Shown one piece after another: positions 10,463 through 21,989 of a stretch of 34,576 bases of DNA (position 1 is the stretch's first letter; every line of letters begins with the position of its first letter). A program made the translations under genes and the position numbers. The notes under the pieces were generated by a model. It saw only the letters and a program-made list of their open reading frames with translations. It had not been told where the DNA came from and searched no databases. Source of the DNA: Bifidobacterium breve (lineage in GTDB: Bacteria > Cyanobacteriota > Cyanobacteriia > PCC-6307 > Cyanobiaceae); NCBI GenBank assembly GCA_943325005.2, contig CALPNT020000007.1:1-34576 (forward strand). The letters are read 5' to 3'.

Positions 10463-13093
10463 TCAGGCTGGAGGGTCGCCGTGGCCGGGCCCTGAACCTT
10501 GGTCTGAAGTCCTGGCGAGCGCCGCCTTGGTGAGCGCGGTGGCGATCCCCTGGCGGGGATCTTCCGGCCAGGGGTGCTTCGGGTAGCGCCCCCGCAGTTC
10601 GCGGCGCACCTCGCCATAGCCGCTGTCCCAGAAGCGGCCCAGATCCTGAGTGATCGCTGCGGGCCGGCCCGCCGGTGACAGCAGTTCCAGGGTGAGGGGC
10701 AGGCGGCCCTGCAGCAGGCAGGGAGTGTCTTGGCAGCCGAACATCTCCTGCAATTTCACGGACAGGACTGGACCTTCCGGTTCATAGCGGATCGGCAGCG
10801 AGCGTCCTGAGGGCACCTGCAGGGTTGGCGGCAACAGGCTCTCCAGCTCCCGGCGCTTCGCCCAGTCCAGATCCCCCCAGAGGGCTTCGATCAGATCCCG
10901 CCCCTGCAACTCCTGGACACTGCGTTGGCCCGCCAGATGGGGAGCCAGCCAGTGCTCCAGCGTGGCGGCCAGATGCTCCAGGGAGCGGTCCGGCCAGGGC
11001 GGCCCCAGCCGTCGGTGGGCCAGTTCCAGCCGCTGCCGCAGCTCCCGGCTGCGCTCGCACCAGGGCAGGGCCTCCAGGCCGAGCTGCTGCAGGCCCTCCA
11101 GCAGGGCCCTGGTAATGGTCTGGTCGTCGGCTTCGGGCCAGGGTTGGCGCTCCAGCACCAGGGCTCCCAGGCGCACCAGCCGTTCACAGCGCACTCGCCG
11201 CGCTTTTCGGTCCCAGACGGCCTGCTCTAGGGATTCCCCTTCAGCCTCCGCCAGCTCGGCCAGCAGTCCATCGCTCAGGGGAACCGCCAGCAGCACCCGG
11301 GCCTCTTGGCCCTGGTCGTCCAGCGAGGCGATGGCCAGGGCCCGGCAGCTGGCCAGAGGGTCATCGGGATGGAGCAGGGCTCCACGCCCGCCGCGCAGCA
11401 GCCAGCGACCATCGCCGCTGCCACGGTTGAGCGCCACCCGCTCGGGATAGGCCCAGCTCACCAGGCGGGCTGCGATGGTGTCCATGCTCTCGGCCGGCAG
11501 GGTCGCCGGGCTTGCTGCTGGCCGGGCCTGCCGGGAGCTGGGGCTGCCTGAACGCACCTGTCGCTGCAGCTGGGCTTTGAGTTGGTGGAGCTGGCGACGT
11601 TGCTGTGCGCGCCCATCGCGTTGGTTGTGAGTGAGCCAGTCGAGGCGTCGCAGCAGGTCACAGCCGGCTGCACGCCGATCGAGCGGATCCCGTTCGCTCA
11701 GCAGCACGGCCAGGCTGCAGCCGAGTTCCAGCCAGCCGCGCTCCTCGGCCAGCAACAGCATGTGGGCCAGGCGCGGATGCAAACCGAGGCGAGCCATCGC
11801 CTGCCCATGGGCGCTGATCCGGCCATCGGCTGAGAGCCCGCCGAGTTGGATCAGCAGGCGTTGAGACTCCGCCATCGCGGCCTGCGGCGGCGGGTCGATC
11901 CAGGCGAGTTCCTGCCCCAGACCCGCCCCCCAGGCGGCCAGCTGCAGGCAGATCGGTAGGGGATCCACCTCCAGCAGTTCGGGGGTGTCATAGGCGGGGC
12001 GGCGCTGCTGCTCCGCTGCCGACCACAGCCGCAGGCAACGGCCCGGAGCCAGGCGGCCGGCCCGACCGCGGCGCTGCTCGGCACTGGCCTGACTGGCGGG
12101 CACGGTGACCAGGCCATCCATGCCGGTGGCCGGATCAAAGCGGTTGCGGCGGCTGAGGCCGCTGTCGATCACCAGCCCTACCCCGGCGATCGTCAGGGAG
12201 CTTTCGGCAATGGCCGTGGCCAGCACAATCTTGCCGGCAGCCTGGCGGGCTGGTGCCATCGCCTGCAGCTGGTCTTCCAGGTTCAGCTGGCCATGCAGAA
12301 GCGCCAGCTCCGGCTCCTGGCCCCAGGCCGTGGCCTCAATGGCTCGCTGGGTCGCCAGCAATTCCCGTTGCCCAGGCAGGAAAATCAGCACGGTTTCGGC
12401 CGCGCTGCGCTGGTCGAGCCAGTGGGCCTCCAGGGCCCGCACCACCTGCTGTTCGAGCCGTTCGTCCGAGCGGCTCACCTGGTGTTGCGTCGCCACGGGC
12501 CAGCTCCGCCCCTGGCTCTCGATCACCTCAGCCCCATCCAGCCGCGCTGCCAATGGGGCCAGATCGAGCGTGGCCGACATCAGCAGCAGGCGCAGATCGG
12601 GGCGCAGCAGCTGGCGGGCCTGCCGCAGCAGGGCCAGGCTCAGATCAGCCTCGGCAGCGCGTTCATGGAATTCGTCCACGATGACGCACGCCACGCCGGC
12701 AAGTTCCGGATCGGCCTGCAGTCGTCGCAGGAACAGGCCAGCGGTGACCACCTCCAGGCGGGTGGCTGCGGAGGTGCGGCTCTCCAGCCGGACGCTGTAT
12801 CCGACACGGCCACCCAGGGGTTCTCCCAGGGCCTGGGCCAGGCGGGCGGCGGCATGGCGGGCCGCCAGCCGGCGGGGCTCCAGCATCACGATGTGAGCGT
12901 CAGCGCCCAGGCTTTCCATCAGGGTCAGCGGAACCCGGGTGGTCTTGCCGGCTCCGGGTGGGGCCTGCAGCAACACGGTGGATCCCGGCGGCAGCAGCGC
13001 CCTGCGGATCGCGCCGAGCTGGTCATCGATCGGCAGGCGATTGCTGTTCAAGGCAAGCCAGGAGGCAAGGTCAGCGCACGTGGCGGATGCCAT
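10463..13093 (-). CDS. hrpB: ATP-dependent helicase HrpB (DEAH family)
   Basis: 876 aa; LQAPPGAGKTTRVPL, VDEFHERAAEADL, LLLMSATLD, EQRRGRAGRLAPGRCLRLW, and C-terminal PRQGIATALTKAA. Confidence 0.95.
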   Translation of the reverse strand: MASATCADLASWLALNSNRLPIDDQLGAIRRALLPPGSTVLLQAPPGAGKTTRVPLTLMESLGADAHIVMLEPRRLAARHAAARLAQALGEPLGGRVGYSVRLESRTSAATRLEVVTAGLFLRRLQADPELAGVACVIVDEFHERAAEADLSLALLRQARQLLRPDLRLLLMSATLDLAPLAARLDGAEVIESQGRSWPVATQHQVSRSDERLEQQVVRALEAHWLDQRSAAETVLIFLPGQRELLATQRAIEATAWGQEPELALLHGQLNLEDQLQAMAPARQAAGKIVLATAIAESSLTIAGVGLVIDSGLSRRNRFDPATGMDGLVTVPASQASAEQRRGRAGRLAPGRCLRLWSAAEQQRRPAYDTPELLEVDPLPICLQLAAWGAGLGQELAWIDPPPQAAMAESQRLLIQLGGLSADGRISAHGQAMARLGLHPRLAHMLLLAEERGWLELGCSLAVLLSERDPLDRRAAGCDLLRRLDWLTHNQRDGRAQQRRQLHQLKAQLQRQVRSGSPSSRQARPAASPATLPAESMDTIAARLVSWAYPERVALNRGSGDGRWLLRGGRGALLHPDDPLASCRALAIASLDDQGQEARVLLAVPLSDGLLAELAEAEGESLEQAVWDRKARRVRCERLVRLGALVLERQPWPEADDQTITRALLEGLQQLGLEALPWCERSRELRQRLELAHRRLGPPWPDRSLEHLAATLEHWLAPHLAGQRSVQELQGRDLIEALWGDLDWAKRRELESLLPPTLQVPSGRSLPIRYEPEGPVLSVKLQEMFGCQDTPCLLQGRLPLTLELLSPAGRPAAITQDLGRFWDSGYGEVRRELRGRYPKHPWPEDPRQGIATALTKAALARTSDQGSGPGHGDPPA

Positions 13094-13460
13094 CCACAGG
13101 GTGATAAGCCTCGCCGGTGGTCTCCTCGTAGACGATCGCCGGCAGGCCGGTTTCGAACATGGTTTGCAGAGCCTCCTTCAGGTAGGGGTTCCAGCCGCCG
13201 GTGCTCACCTTGCCGTGGCGCACGGTCCAGTCCCAGGTGCCCTGCAGATCCCTGGGGATACGGCCTTCGCGATCGCGCCGGGCCACCAGATCCTGGGATT
13301 CAACGATGCCGACCAGGATCGGATCCTTGCCGTAGGAGGGGGTGAGACTGAGTTCCAGGCGGATGGGGTCGTCCTTGATCAGCTTCAGCCGGAAGCGGGG
13401 CGGCAGCTTGAGGCCATTGAGCACCGCAGCCACGATTCGGGTCCTTTGATCCACCATCAA
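13071..13460 (-). CDS. Hypothetical protein, probably conserved in cyanobacteria
   Basis: 129 aa, MMVDQRTRIVAAVLNGLKLPPRFRLKLIKDDPIRLELSLTPSYGKDPILVG...; overlaps the hrpB start. Confidence 0.75.
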   Translation of the reverse strand: MMVDQRTRIVAAVLNGLKLPPRFRLKLIKDDPIRLELSLTPSYGKDPILVGIVESQDLVARRDREGRIPRDLQGTWDWTVRHGKVSTGGWNPYLKEALQTMFETGLPAIVYEETTGEAYHPVDGIRHVR

Positions 13461-13527
13461 CCTCCGACGGAGTGCGTGTTCGTAGCGCTGAGCCTATTCA
13501 GCGACGGTCCGCGGCAGATTTGGCTGC

Positions 13528-13842
13528 TCAGCCGAGGTCTTCAGGCCGGACCGGTTGCTCGTTGTCGCCGCTGAAACGAACGGTCAGCAGGTCTTCGCGG
13601 GTGAGCTGGCCTTCGGCATCCAGCAGTTCAGGGTGGATTGTCAACCGGCCGGTGCGGTCTGTCGTCGCCGATCGGCCACGATCGCTGGCCGCCACCACGC
13701 TTCGCTCGGAGGCCGAGCTCCTGTCGCCGGGTCGCGGTACGGCCTGGAAGCCCTGGGCCATCACGCGGAAGGCCTGCCAGAGGAGCACCAAGAAACAGGC
13801 CCCGTAGAGCAAGGGAATCAATTGGGAGACGAAGGTGGGCAT
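13528..13842 (-). CDS. DUF2973-like membrane protein
   Basis: 104 aa with N-terminal TM (LIPLLYGACFLVLLWQAFRVM), basic linker and C-terminal TGRLTIHPELLDAEGQLTREDLLTVRFSGD. Confidence 0.75.
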   Translation of the reverse strand: MPTFVSQLIPLLYGACFLVLLWQAFRVMAQGFQAVPRPGDRSSASERSVVAASDRGRSATTDRTGRLTIHPELLDAEGQLTREDLLTVRFSGDNEQPVRPEDLG

Positions 13843-13900
13843 GGCGAGGGACGACCCTGGCTAGCGAAAGATCCGCCGTGGACGCGTCGGATCGCCTCCA

Positions 13901-14005
13901 TCATCGCCTTTGTGGCGTGGAGTTGGAGGCCAGCATCCAGGCCCAGAGCGTGGTGCAGGCGGCTCCGAAGGCGAGAAAGGCCAAGAGCAGGTGGCTGGTG
14001 TCCAT
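13901..14005 (-). CDS. Putative 34-aa single-TM small protein
   Basis: Manual translation MDTSHLLLAFLAFGAACTTLWAWMLASNSTPQRR*; not in the supplied ORF track because of length; same strand and just upstream of the DUF2973-like gene. Confidence 0.5.
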   Translation of the reverse strand: MDTSHLLLAFLAFGAACTTLWAWMLASNSTPQRR

Positions 14006-14083
14006 GGAGCGTTGGAAAACTTTACAAATCATAGGCTGTGAGTCAGGGCTGGTCGGTTTGCCTCCCCTTTCCCTTGCCAGGCC

Positions 14084-15268
<1,185 letters not shown>

Positions 15269-15343
15269 AGGCCGATCCGCTGGCTGGCCCTGAAGGCGGT
15301 ACTCCCGCTCCAGGGCCTCTCGTTGGCTCAGCTCTGGTCGGGC

Positions 15344-15622
15344 TCAGAGCACATCGTGATTCTGGATCCCCTGGTTGCCCTCCTTGGGCATCAGGGCTTC
15401 GAGCGCGGCGGGATCAAGGGCCAGTTCGCCGCTGAAACGCGGCGCCCCCCCCAGTTGCTGCCGCATGATCCACTGGGTGGCCGCCTTTTGGCTTTGCCAG
15501 GCCTGGAGCAGTTGCTTGGCCAGGCCGCGCAAGGCCTGGGCATCGCCCGTGGCATCGATTGCCCGGGTCATGCGTTCGAGTTCGAATTTCTGGCCAAGGC
15601 TGAGGGCGAGAGGTTCGGACAT
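15344..15622 (-). CDS. Small hypothetical protein with NblA-like N-terminal helix
   Basis: MSEPLALSLGQKFELERMTRAIDATGDAQALRGLAKQLLQAWQSQKAATQWIMRQQLG...; ORF extends to 15631. Confidence 0.7.
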   Translation of the reverse strand: MSEPLALSLGQKFELERMTRAIDATGDAQALRGLAKQLLQAWQSQKAATQWIMRQQLGGAPRFSGELALDPAALEALMPKEGNQGIQNHDVL

Positions 15623-15733
15623 GACGGGCAATGCGATGGGACGTGGTCGATGAACCGCCCTAAAGCTACAAAGTGTTTCAAGGAGCCACGTATCGAAAGC
15701 GACAGGCGTAAGAGCCGCGTCAGCGAATCAAGG

Positions 15734-15748
15734 CGTGAGCCGCTCACG
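15734..15748. repeat. Inverted repeat CGTGAGC-C-GCTCACG
   Basis: 7-bp perfect arms with 1-nt spacer in the otherwise unexplained 15632-16148 spacer. Confidence 0.5.
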
Positions 15749-16148
15749 GCGCCCGCTGGCGGCTACGGGCGCAGGGCCTTCGTCCTCGGCGCCCAGGTGC
15801 CATGACTGGGTTCGGCGGGATCGGGCTTGCGTCCGTGGGGCGTCGGCCTTCGCTGACTTGAACGCGCTCACCGGCGGCGCTGGCACTGCGCAGCTGTCAC
15901 TCGGAAGCAGGTGCTCAGAAGCAGGCGCATCGACCCAAGGCTCGTTCAGAGAGGACCAACCGATCTGGAGCCGGCCAAGGGCCCCTGTCCAAGGCGGGTT
16001 GGATGGCCCAGGCCGATCGCCTGCCGTGTGCTGGCGAACCAACCTCCTCGACGCCATGTCGATCACCGGGGGGCGGCGCTGCTGGCTGGCGGACTCCTGG
16101 CTGGACAGGTCTGGGCGCTGATAGGTCAGCCAGATGCGACCCACTCCC

Positions 16149-17897
<1,749 letters not shown>

Positions 17898-17995
17898 GGG
17901 AGCGAGGGGAGCCGGAATGACTGCATCATCCCCTGTCGCCCGGGTCCGGCAGACTGCAGCTGATCGTTGCAGGGAGCCGTCAGGATGGGACAGGA

Positions 17996-18421
17996 ATGAT
18001 CAAGCGCTTCGAACAGGTGGCCGCTCTCGTCGTGGCAGCGGGTCTGGCGATCGTCAGTTACTGGCTGTTCTTCAGCTGGGCCCAAGGCGGGGCCCCGGGC
18101 CATCGCCAGCCCCCCGCTCCCAGTCAGGAGCGGCGCCACTCCTTGCTTCAGCCGGCTTCAGAGCCCACCCCGGGCCTTGATCAGCCACTGGCGGGTGGCA
18201 CTGTCGTCGACGCTGGTCAGGTGGGCCCGCACCTCGTCGGCGGTCACCGGCAACCCCTCGGCCGCGCCGATCTCGACGATGCGGACCAGCGCGCCACTGG
18301 GATCCTGCAGCGCCTGTCGGAACAGGGCCTGGGTGAGATCGCCATCGGTGCTGATGCGCCTGTAGAGCTCGGCGGCGTTGGAGCTGCTCATCGCTGCAAA
18401 ACGGTTGTTCTGACGTTATGA
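17996..18421 (+). CDS. Putative small membrane protein; C-terminal extent uncertain
   Basis: N-terminus MIKRFEQVAALVVAAGLAIVSYWLFFSWAQGG is a plausible TM segment; the downstream half of the ORF runs antisense over the Nif11-like gene and may not be coding. Confidence 0.35.
   Translation: MIKRFEQVAALVVAAGLAIVSYWLFFSWAQGGAPGHRQPPAPSQERRHSLLQPASEPTPGLDQPLAGGTVVDAGQVGPHLVGGHRQPLGRADLDDADQRATGILQRLSEQGLGEIAIGADAPVELGGVGAAHRCKTVVLTL
18158..18391 (-). CDS. Nif11-like domain small protein
   Basis: 77 aa MSSSNAAELYRRISTDGDLTQALFRQALQDPSGALVRIVEIGAAEGLPVTADEVRAHLTSVDDSATRQWLIKARGGL; resembles the Nif11 helical leader domain. Confidence 0.7.
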   Translation of the reverse strand: MSSSNAAELYRRISTDGDLTQALFRQALQDPSGALVRIVEIGAAEGLPVTADEVRAHLTSVDDSATRQWLIKARGGL

Positions 18422-18464
18422 GGAGATGTCCCCGTCGGCCAGGGGTGGGGGACGCTGATCGCGC

Positions 18465-18770
18465 TCAGGCGGCGCTGGGCCGGGTGGTGTCGTCGGTGCC
18501 GCTGGCGGAGGCATCCTCCATGCTGCGGGCATCCAGACAGAGCACCTTGCGCAACTGGGCGTAGTTGGCGGCCAAGGCCTGGCGTCCTTCCTGCAGGGCC
18601 CCGTACTCGGCCCGCTGCAACACATGGTGCAGATGGGTCAGCAGATACGTGCTGATCACGGCCGAGACGAGCACGTCGCTGGGATCGGCCGTGCGGCGCC
18701 GGCTGACATGGGGTTTGGTGCTGGGATCACGGGTCGCTGCCTGGGCCTGGGTCTTGGGGGAACTGGCCAT
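18465..18770 (-). CDS. Hypothetical protein
   Basis: 101 aa from MASSPKTQAQAATRDP...; SDVLVSAVISTYLLTHLHHVLQRAEYGALQEGRQALAANYAQLRKVLCL; plausible helical core. Confidence 0.6.
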   Translation of the reverse strand: MASSPKTQAQAATRDPSTKPHVSRRRTADPSDVLVSAVISTYLLTHLHHVLQRAEYGALQEGRQALAANYAQLRKVLCLDARSMEDASASGTDDTTRPSAA

Positions 18771-18927
18771 GGATTCGGACCGGCCTGGCAGCCGGAAGGG
18801 GGGATGGAGTGGCTGGAGAGAAGGGATGGACAGAGAGCCCAAGCCCGATGGCCCACAAGCATACTTCTGGATACTACCCTTGCCCACCTCTGTACACTCC
18901 GTCGTAGCCGACCGGACCTGCGGCGTC

Positions 18928-19227
18928 GTGCCCACGCGTCAGACCTCATCGAGCGGGCGGCCCAAGTCACCCCGCATTCAGGTGGTGCTGCCGGAAGAGC
19001 TCTGTGATCGCCTGTCGGCCCTGGCCGAAACCGAATCCCGCACGCTCAGCAACATGGCCAAGGTGCTGATCCAGCAGGGGGTGGAGCGGTTGGAGCGGCT
19101 GCAGGCAGAAGCGCCCTCCGTTGGGACGGATCGCTTCCGCCAGGTGCTTGAGCAGCAGCAGCGCGATGGCCCCCGGCGCCTGCGGGGTGCACCCCGGCGC
19201 CTGCGGCTGCATCGGCCCACCGGCTGA
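18928..19227 (+). CDS. Ribbon-helix-helix (CopG-like) putative DNA-binding protein
   Basis: GTG start in frame: MPTRQTSSSGRPKSPRIQVVLPEELCDRLSALAETESRTLSNMAKVLIQQGVERLERLQ; RHH pattern (beta strand RIQVVLPEEL, then two helices). Confidence 0.7.
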   Translation: MPTRQTSSSGRPKSPRIQVVLPEELCDRLSALAETESRTLSNMAKVLIQQGVERLERLQAEAPSVGTDRFRQVLEQQQRDGPRRLRGAPRRLRLHRPTG

Positions 19228-19419
19228 AACCGGTTGGCCCGGTCAGCGGGTTTCGATTGGTTGGATTCGGGTTCAGGTTGTCGCTGACAGGGCTGGGTTG
19301 AGGGCATGGCCTGCTCCTGTCCTGAACGCCAGCCGAGGGTGCGGTGCACCTGGCCGACGGGTCGGCTGAGTGCCGCGAGGGCGGGGTTTTCTGGTCGGTT
19401 TGATGACCAGGACAACGGT

Positions 19420-20559
19420 TCAGCCCGGGACGGGCGCGAGGATTCCCAGTCGGCTGGCTTTGGGCGCGCCGGTCACCGAGGGCAGGGAGCCCCGCTGGCG
19501 CCGCTGTTGCCACCAGGCCAGCAGGGCGAAGGCGAGGGCCTCGCGCTGATCGTCAGCAATGCCCAGCTCCGCCAGGGGGCGCACCGCCAGGCCGCGACAG
19601 CGCCGCACCAGCTCGGCCATCAGCAAGCGGTTGCGGGCGCCGCCGCCGGCCACCAGCAGCTCCAGGGGCGGCGGCCCCAGCGCCAGATCCTGGGCCACCA
19701 CCGCGGCACTGAAGGCGGTCAGGGTGGCGAGGGCATCGGCAGGGCTGCCGTGGGGATCCAGGGCCTGGATTTCGACCAGGCGACGCTCCAGATCGTTGCT
19801 GCCGAACAGCTCGCGGCCGGTGGATTTCGGGGGGCGTTGGCGGAAGTAGGGCTCCTGCAACCAGCGCTGAATCAGGCTCTCCTGCACTTGCCCCTGAGCT
19901 GCCCAGGCGCCATTCGCATCGAAGCTGAGCGAGCCACCGCTGAAGTGCTGGGTCGCCAGATCCAGCAGGCTGTTGGCGGGGCCACAGTCCCAACCAAGCA
20001 CGGCGGCGTGGCGATCGGGCCCCGAAATCGGTGGCAGCAGGGTGAGATTGGCGATGCCGCCGAGGTTGAGCAGGGCACGCCAGCCGCCGATGCCTCCCAG
20101 CAGGGCGGCGTCCGTGGCCGGCACCAGCGGGGCCCCCTGACCGCCAAGGGCCAGATCAGCGCTGCGGAAGTCGAACACCACGGGCCGCTGCAGCCGTTGG
20201 GCCAACCTGGGCCCCAGCAGTAACTGCCAGCTGGCTCCGATCCGGCCCGGTTCGGGGGGGCGGTGCCACACCGTTTGGCCATGGCAGCCCACCAGCTCGG
20301 CCAGGCCGCTGGGATCACAGGCCTGGGCCGCCGCTGCCTGGGCTTCGGTGACCGCTTCAGCCAGTTCGAGCCATGTTTGGGCCGAGAGTGCTGCACCCTG
20401 GCCGGCGGCCACCAGCTGTTGCTTCAGCGGGTCGGGGTAGGGCAGCGCGGCGCTGGCGAGGATGCGCCAGCGGGGGTAGCTCGGCCGGCCGTGGAACTCG
20501 GCCAGCACCGCATCGATCCCATCGGCGCTGGTGCCGCTCATCAGGCCCAGAACCTTCAT
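19420..20559 (-). CDS. anmK: Anhydro-N-acetylmuramic acid kinase
   Basis: MKVLGLMSGTSADGIDAVL, VGCHGQTVWHRP, GWDCGPANSLLD, LLVAGGGARNRLLM; ORF extends to 20586. Confidence 0.95.
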   Translation of the reverse strand: MKVLGLMSGTSADGIDAVLAEFHGRPSYPRWRILASAALPYPDPLKQQLVAAGQGAALSAQTWLELAEAVTEAQAAAAQACDPSGLAELVGCHGQTVWHRPPEPGRIGASWQLLLGPRLAQRLQRPVVFDFRSADLALGGQGAPLVPATDAALLGGIGGWRALLNLGGIANLTLLPPISGPDRHAAVLGWDCGPANSLLDLATQHFSGGSLSFDANGAWAAQGQVQESLIQRWLQEPYFRQRPPKSTGRELFGSNDLERRLVEIQALDPHGSPADALATLTAFSAAVVAQDLALGPPPLELLVAGGGARNRLLMAELVRRCRGLAVRPLAELGIADDQREALAFALLAWWQQRRQRGSLPSVTGAPKASRLGILAPVPG

Positions 20560-20563
20560 CGCC

Positions 20564-21283
20564 TCATCGAGATGGCAAGGCTTCAAGGGCTGCGGAGCTG
20601 CCCATCACCACCAGCAGTTCGTTCTCTTGCAGCACCTGGGAAGCGGGCGGATTCACGGTCAGCCGATTCAACGGTCCGGCCGCCAACACGCTGACGTTGT
20701 AGGTCTTGCGCAGATTCAGATCGCGCAGCGACTGGCCTGTGAAGCTGGCGGGCACTCTGATCTCCTCGATGCTGTTGTGGTCATCGAGTCGCAGACGCTC
20801 CAGCAGGTTGGGGCGCACTAGCTCCAGGCCGAGGCGGCTGCCCTGCATCTTCGAAGGAAACACCACACGATCGGCTCCGACCCGGCGCAGCATCTTCTCG
20901 TGCAGATCACTGGTGGCCCTGGAGATCACCTGGCGCACCTGGCTGCCGGCGCTGTCGCGCACGATCAGTGTGGCGGTGATGCTGGCTTCGATCGGTTCGC
21001 TGATCGCCACCACCACCGTGCCCACATCGAGGGCGCCGGCGGCTCGCAAGGCTTCCTCATCGGTGCAGTCCACCACGCGCGCCTCGATCGCCGCATCCTG
21101 CTGGCGCAGCTCATCGATGGCGCGCTGGTTCATGTCGATGGCCAGCACCTCAGCACCGGCGCCCAACAGCTCTCGACAGACAGCACTGCCGAAGCGGCCG
21201 ACGCCGATCACGCAGAAGCTGTTGGCGATCCGATCAGCGCCACCCTGCCACTTCCACCAGTGGGTCATGGCCGGTTCAGTCAA
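20564..21283 (-). CDS. TrkA-family K+ uptake regulatory protein (KtrA-like, RCK_N + RCK_C)
   Basis: FCVIGVGRFGSAVCRELLGAGAEVLAIDMNQRAIDEL Rossmann; VRVPASFTGQSLRDLNLRKTYNVSVLA-type RCK_C (here IRVPASFTGQSLRDLNLRKTYNVSVLA). Confidence 0.92.
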   Translation of the reverse strand: MTEPAMTHWWKWQGGADRIANSFCVIGVGRFGSAVCRELLGAGAEVLAIDMNQRAIDELRQQDAAIEARVVDCTDEEALRAAGALDVGTVVVAISEPIEASITATLIVRDSAGSQVRQVISRATSDLHEKMLRRVGADRVVFPSKMQGSRLGLELVRPNLLERLRLDDHNSIEEIRVPASFTGQSLRDLNLRKTYNVSVLAAGPLNRLTVNPPASQVLQENELLVVMGSSAALEALPSR

Positions 21284-21338
21284 GGGGCCCGCCGGGGTCG
21301 GCCCCCCAGGCTGATGGCCGCCGGCCCGGGTACACAGC

Positions 21339-21974
21339 TCATGTGTTGGGCTGGGGGGTCATGCGCAGGTAAGGGCGGATCTCGGTGACGCCTTTGGGGA
21401 ACTTGGCGCGGGCCTCCTCGGTGGGAATCGAGGGCACCACGACGCAGTCTTCGCCCTGCTTCCAGTTGACCGGGGTGGCGACCTGATGGTGATCGGTGAG
21501 TTGCAGGGAGTCGATCACCCGCAGAATTTCGTCGAAGTTGCGGCCGGTGCTGGCTGGGTAGGTGATCTGCAGGCGCAGCTTCTTGGCAGGGTCGATGATG
21601 AACACCGAGCGCACTGTGAGGTTGTTGAGCGAATTGGGGTGAATCATGCCGTAGAGGTCGCTCACCTTCTTGTCGGCGTCGGCCAAAATCGGGTAGTCGA
21701 CCGTGGTCTGCTGGGTTTCGTTGATGTCGCCGATCCAGCCCTTGTGGCTTTCAGCCGTATCGACACTCAGGGCGATCGTCTTGACGTTGCGCTTCTCCCA
21801 TTCAGGGCGCAGACGAGCCACCTCGCCAAGCTCGGTGGTGCAGACCGGGGTGTAGTCGGCTGGGTGAGAGAACAGCACCACCCAGCTCGCTTCGCCGAAG
21901 TCGTAGAGGTTGATCGGACCGAGCTGGGAGTCCTGGGTGAAATCGGGGACCGTATCGCCGAGCTGCAGCACCAT
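21339..21974 (-). CDS. 1-Cys peroxiredoxin (Prx6-type)
   Basis: LFSHPADYTPVCTTELGEVARL active site, PILADADKKVSDLYGMI, long C-terminal domain. Confidence 0.93.
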   Translation of the reverse strand: MVLQLGDTVPDFTQDSQLGPINLYDFGEASWVVLFSHPADYTPVCTTELGEVARLRPEWEKRNVKTIALSVDTAESHKGWIGDINETQQTTVDYPILADADKKVSDLYGMIHPNSLNNLTVRSVFIIDPAKKLRLQITYPASTGRNFDEILRVIDSLQLTDHHQVATPVNWKQGEDCVVVPSIPTEEARAKFPKGVTEIRPYLRMTPQPNT

Positions 21975-21989
21975 GAACCAGGGAAAGAA

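Noticed and set aside
10782-12896. Many long ORFs opposite or out of frame with hrpB (for example 12105..12896 +)
   Set aside because: High-GC shadow ORFs rich in Arg/Ser/Pro/Ala; the hrpB frame explains the region.
19306-20223. 305-aa plus-strand ORF
   Set aside because: Antisense shadow of anmK.
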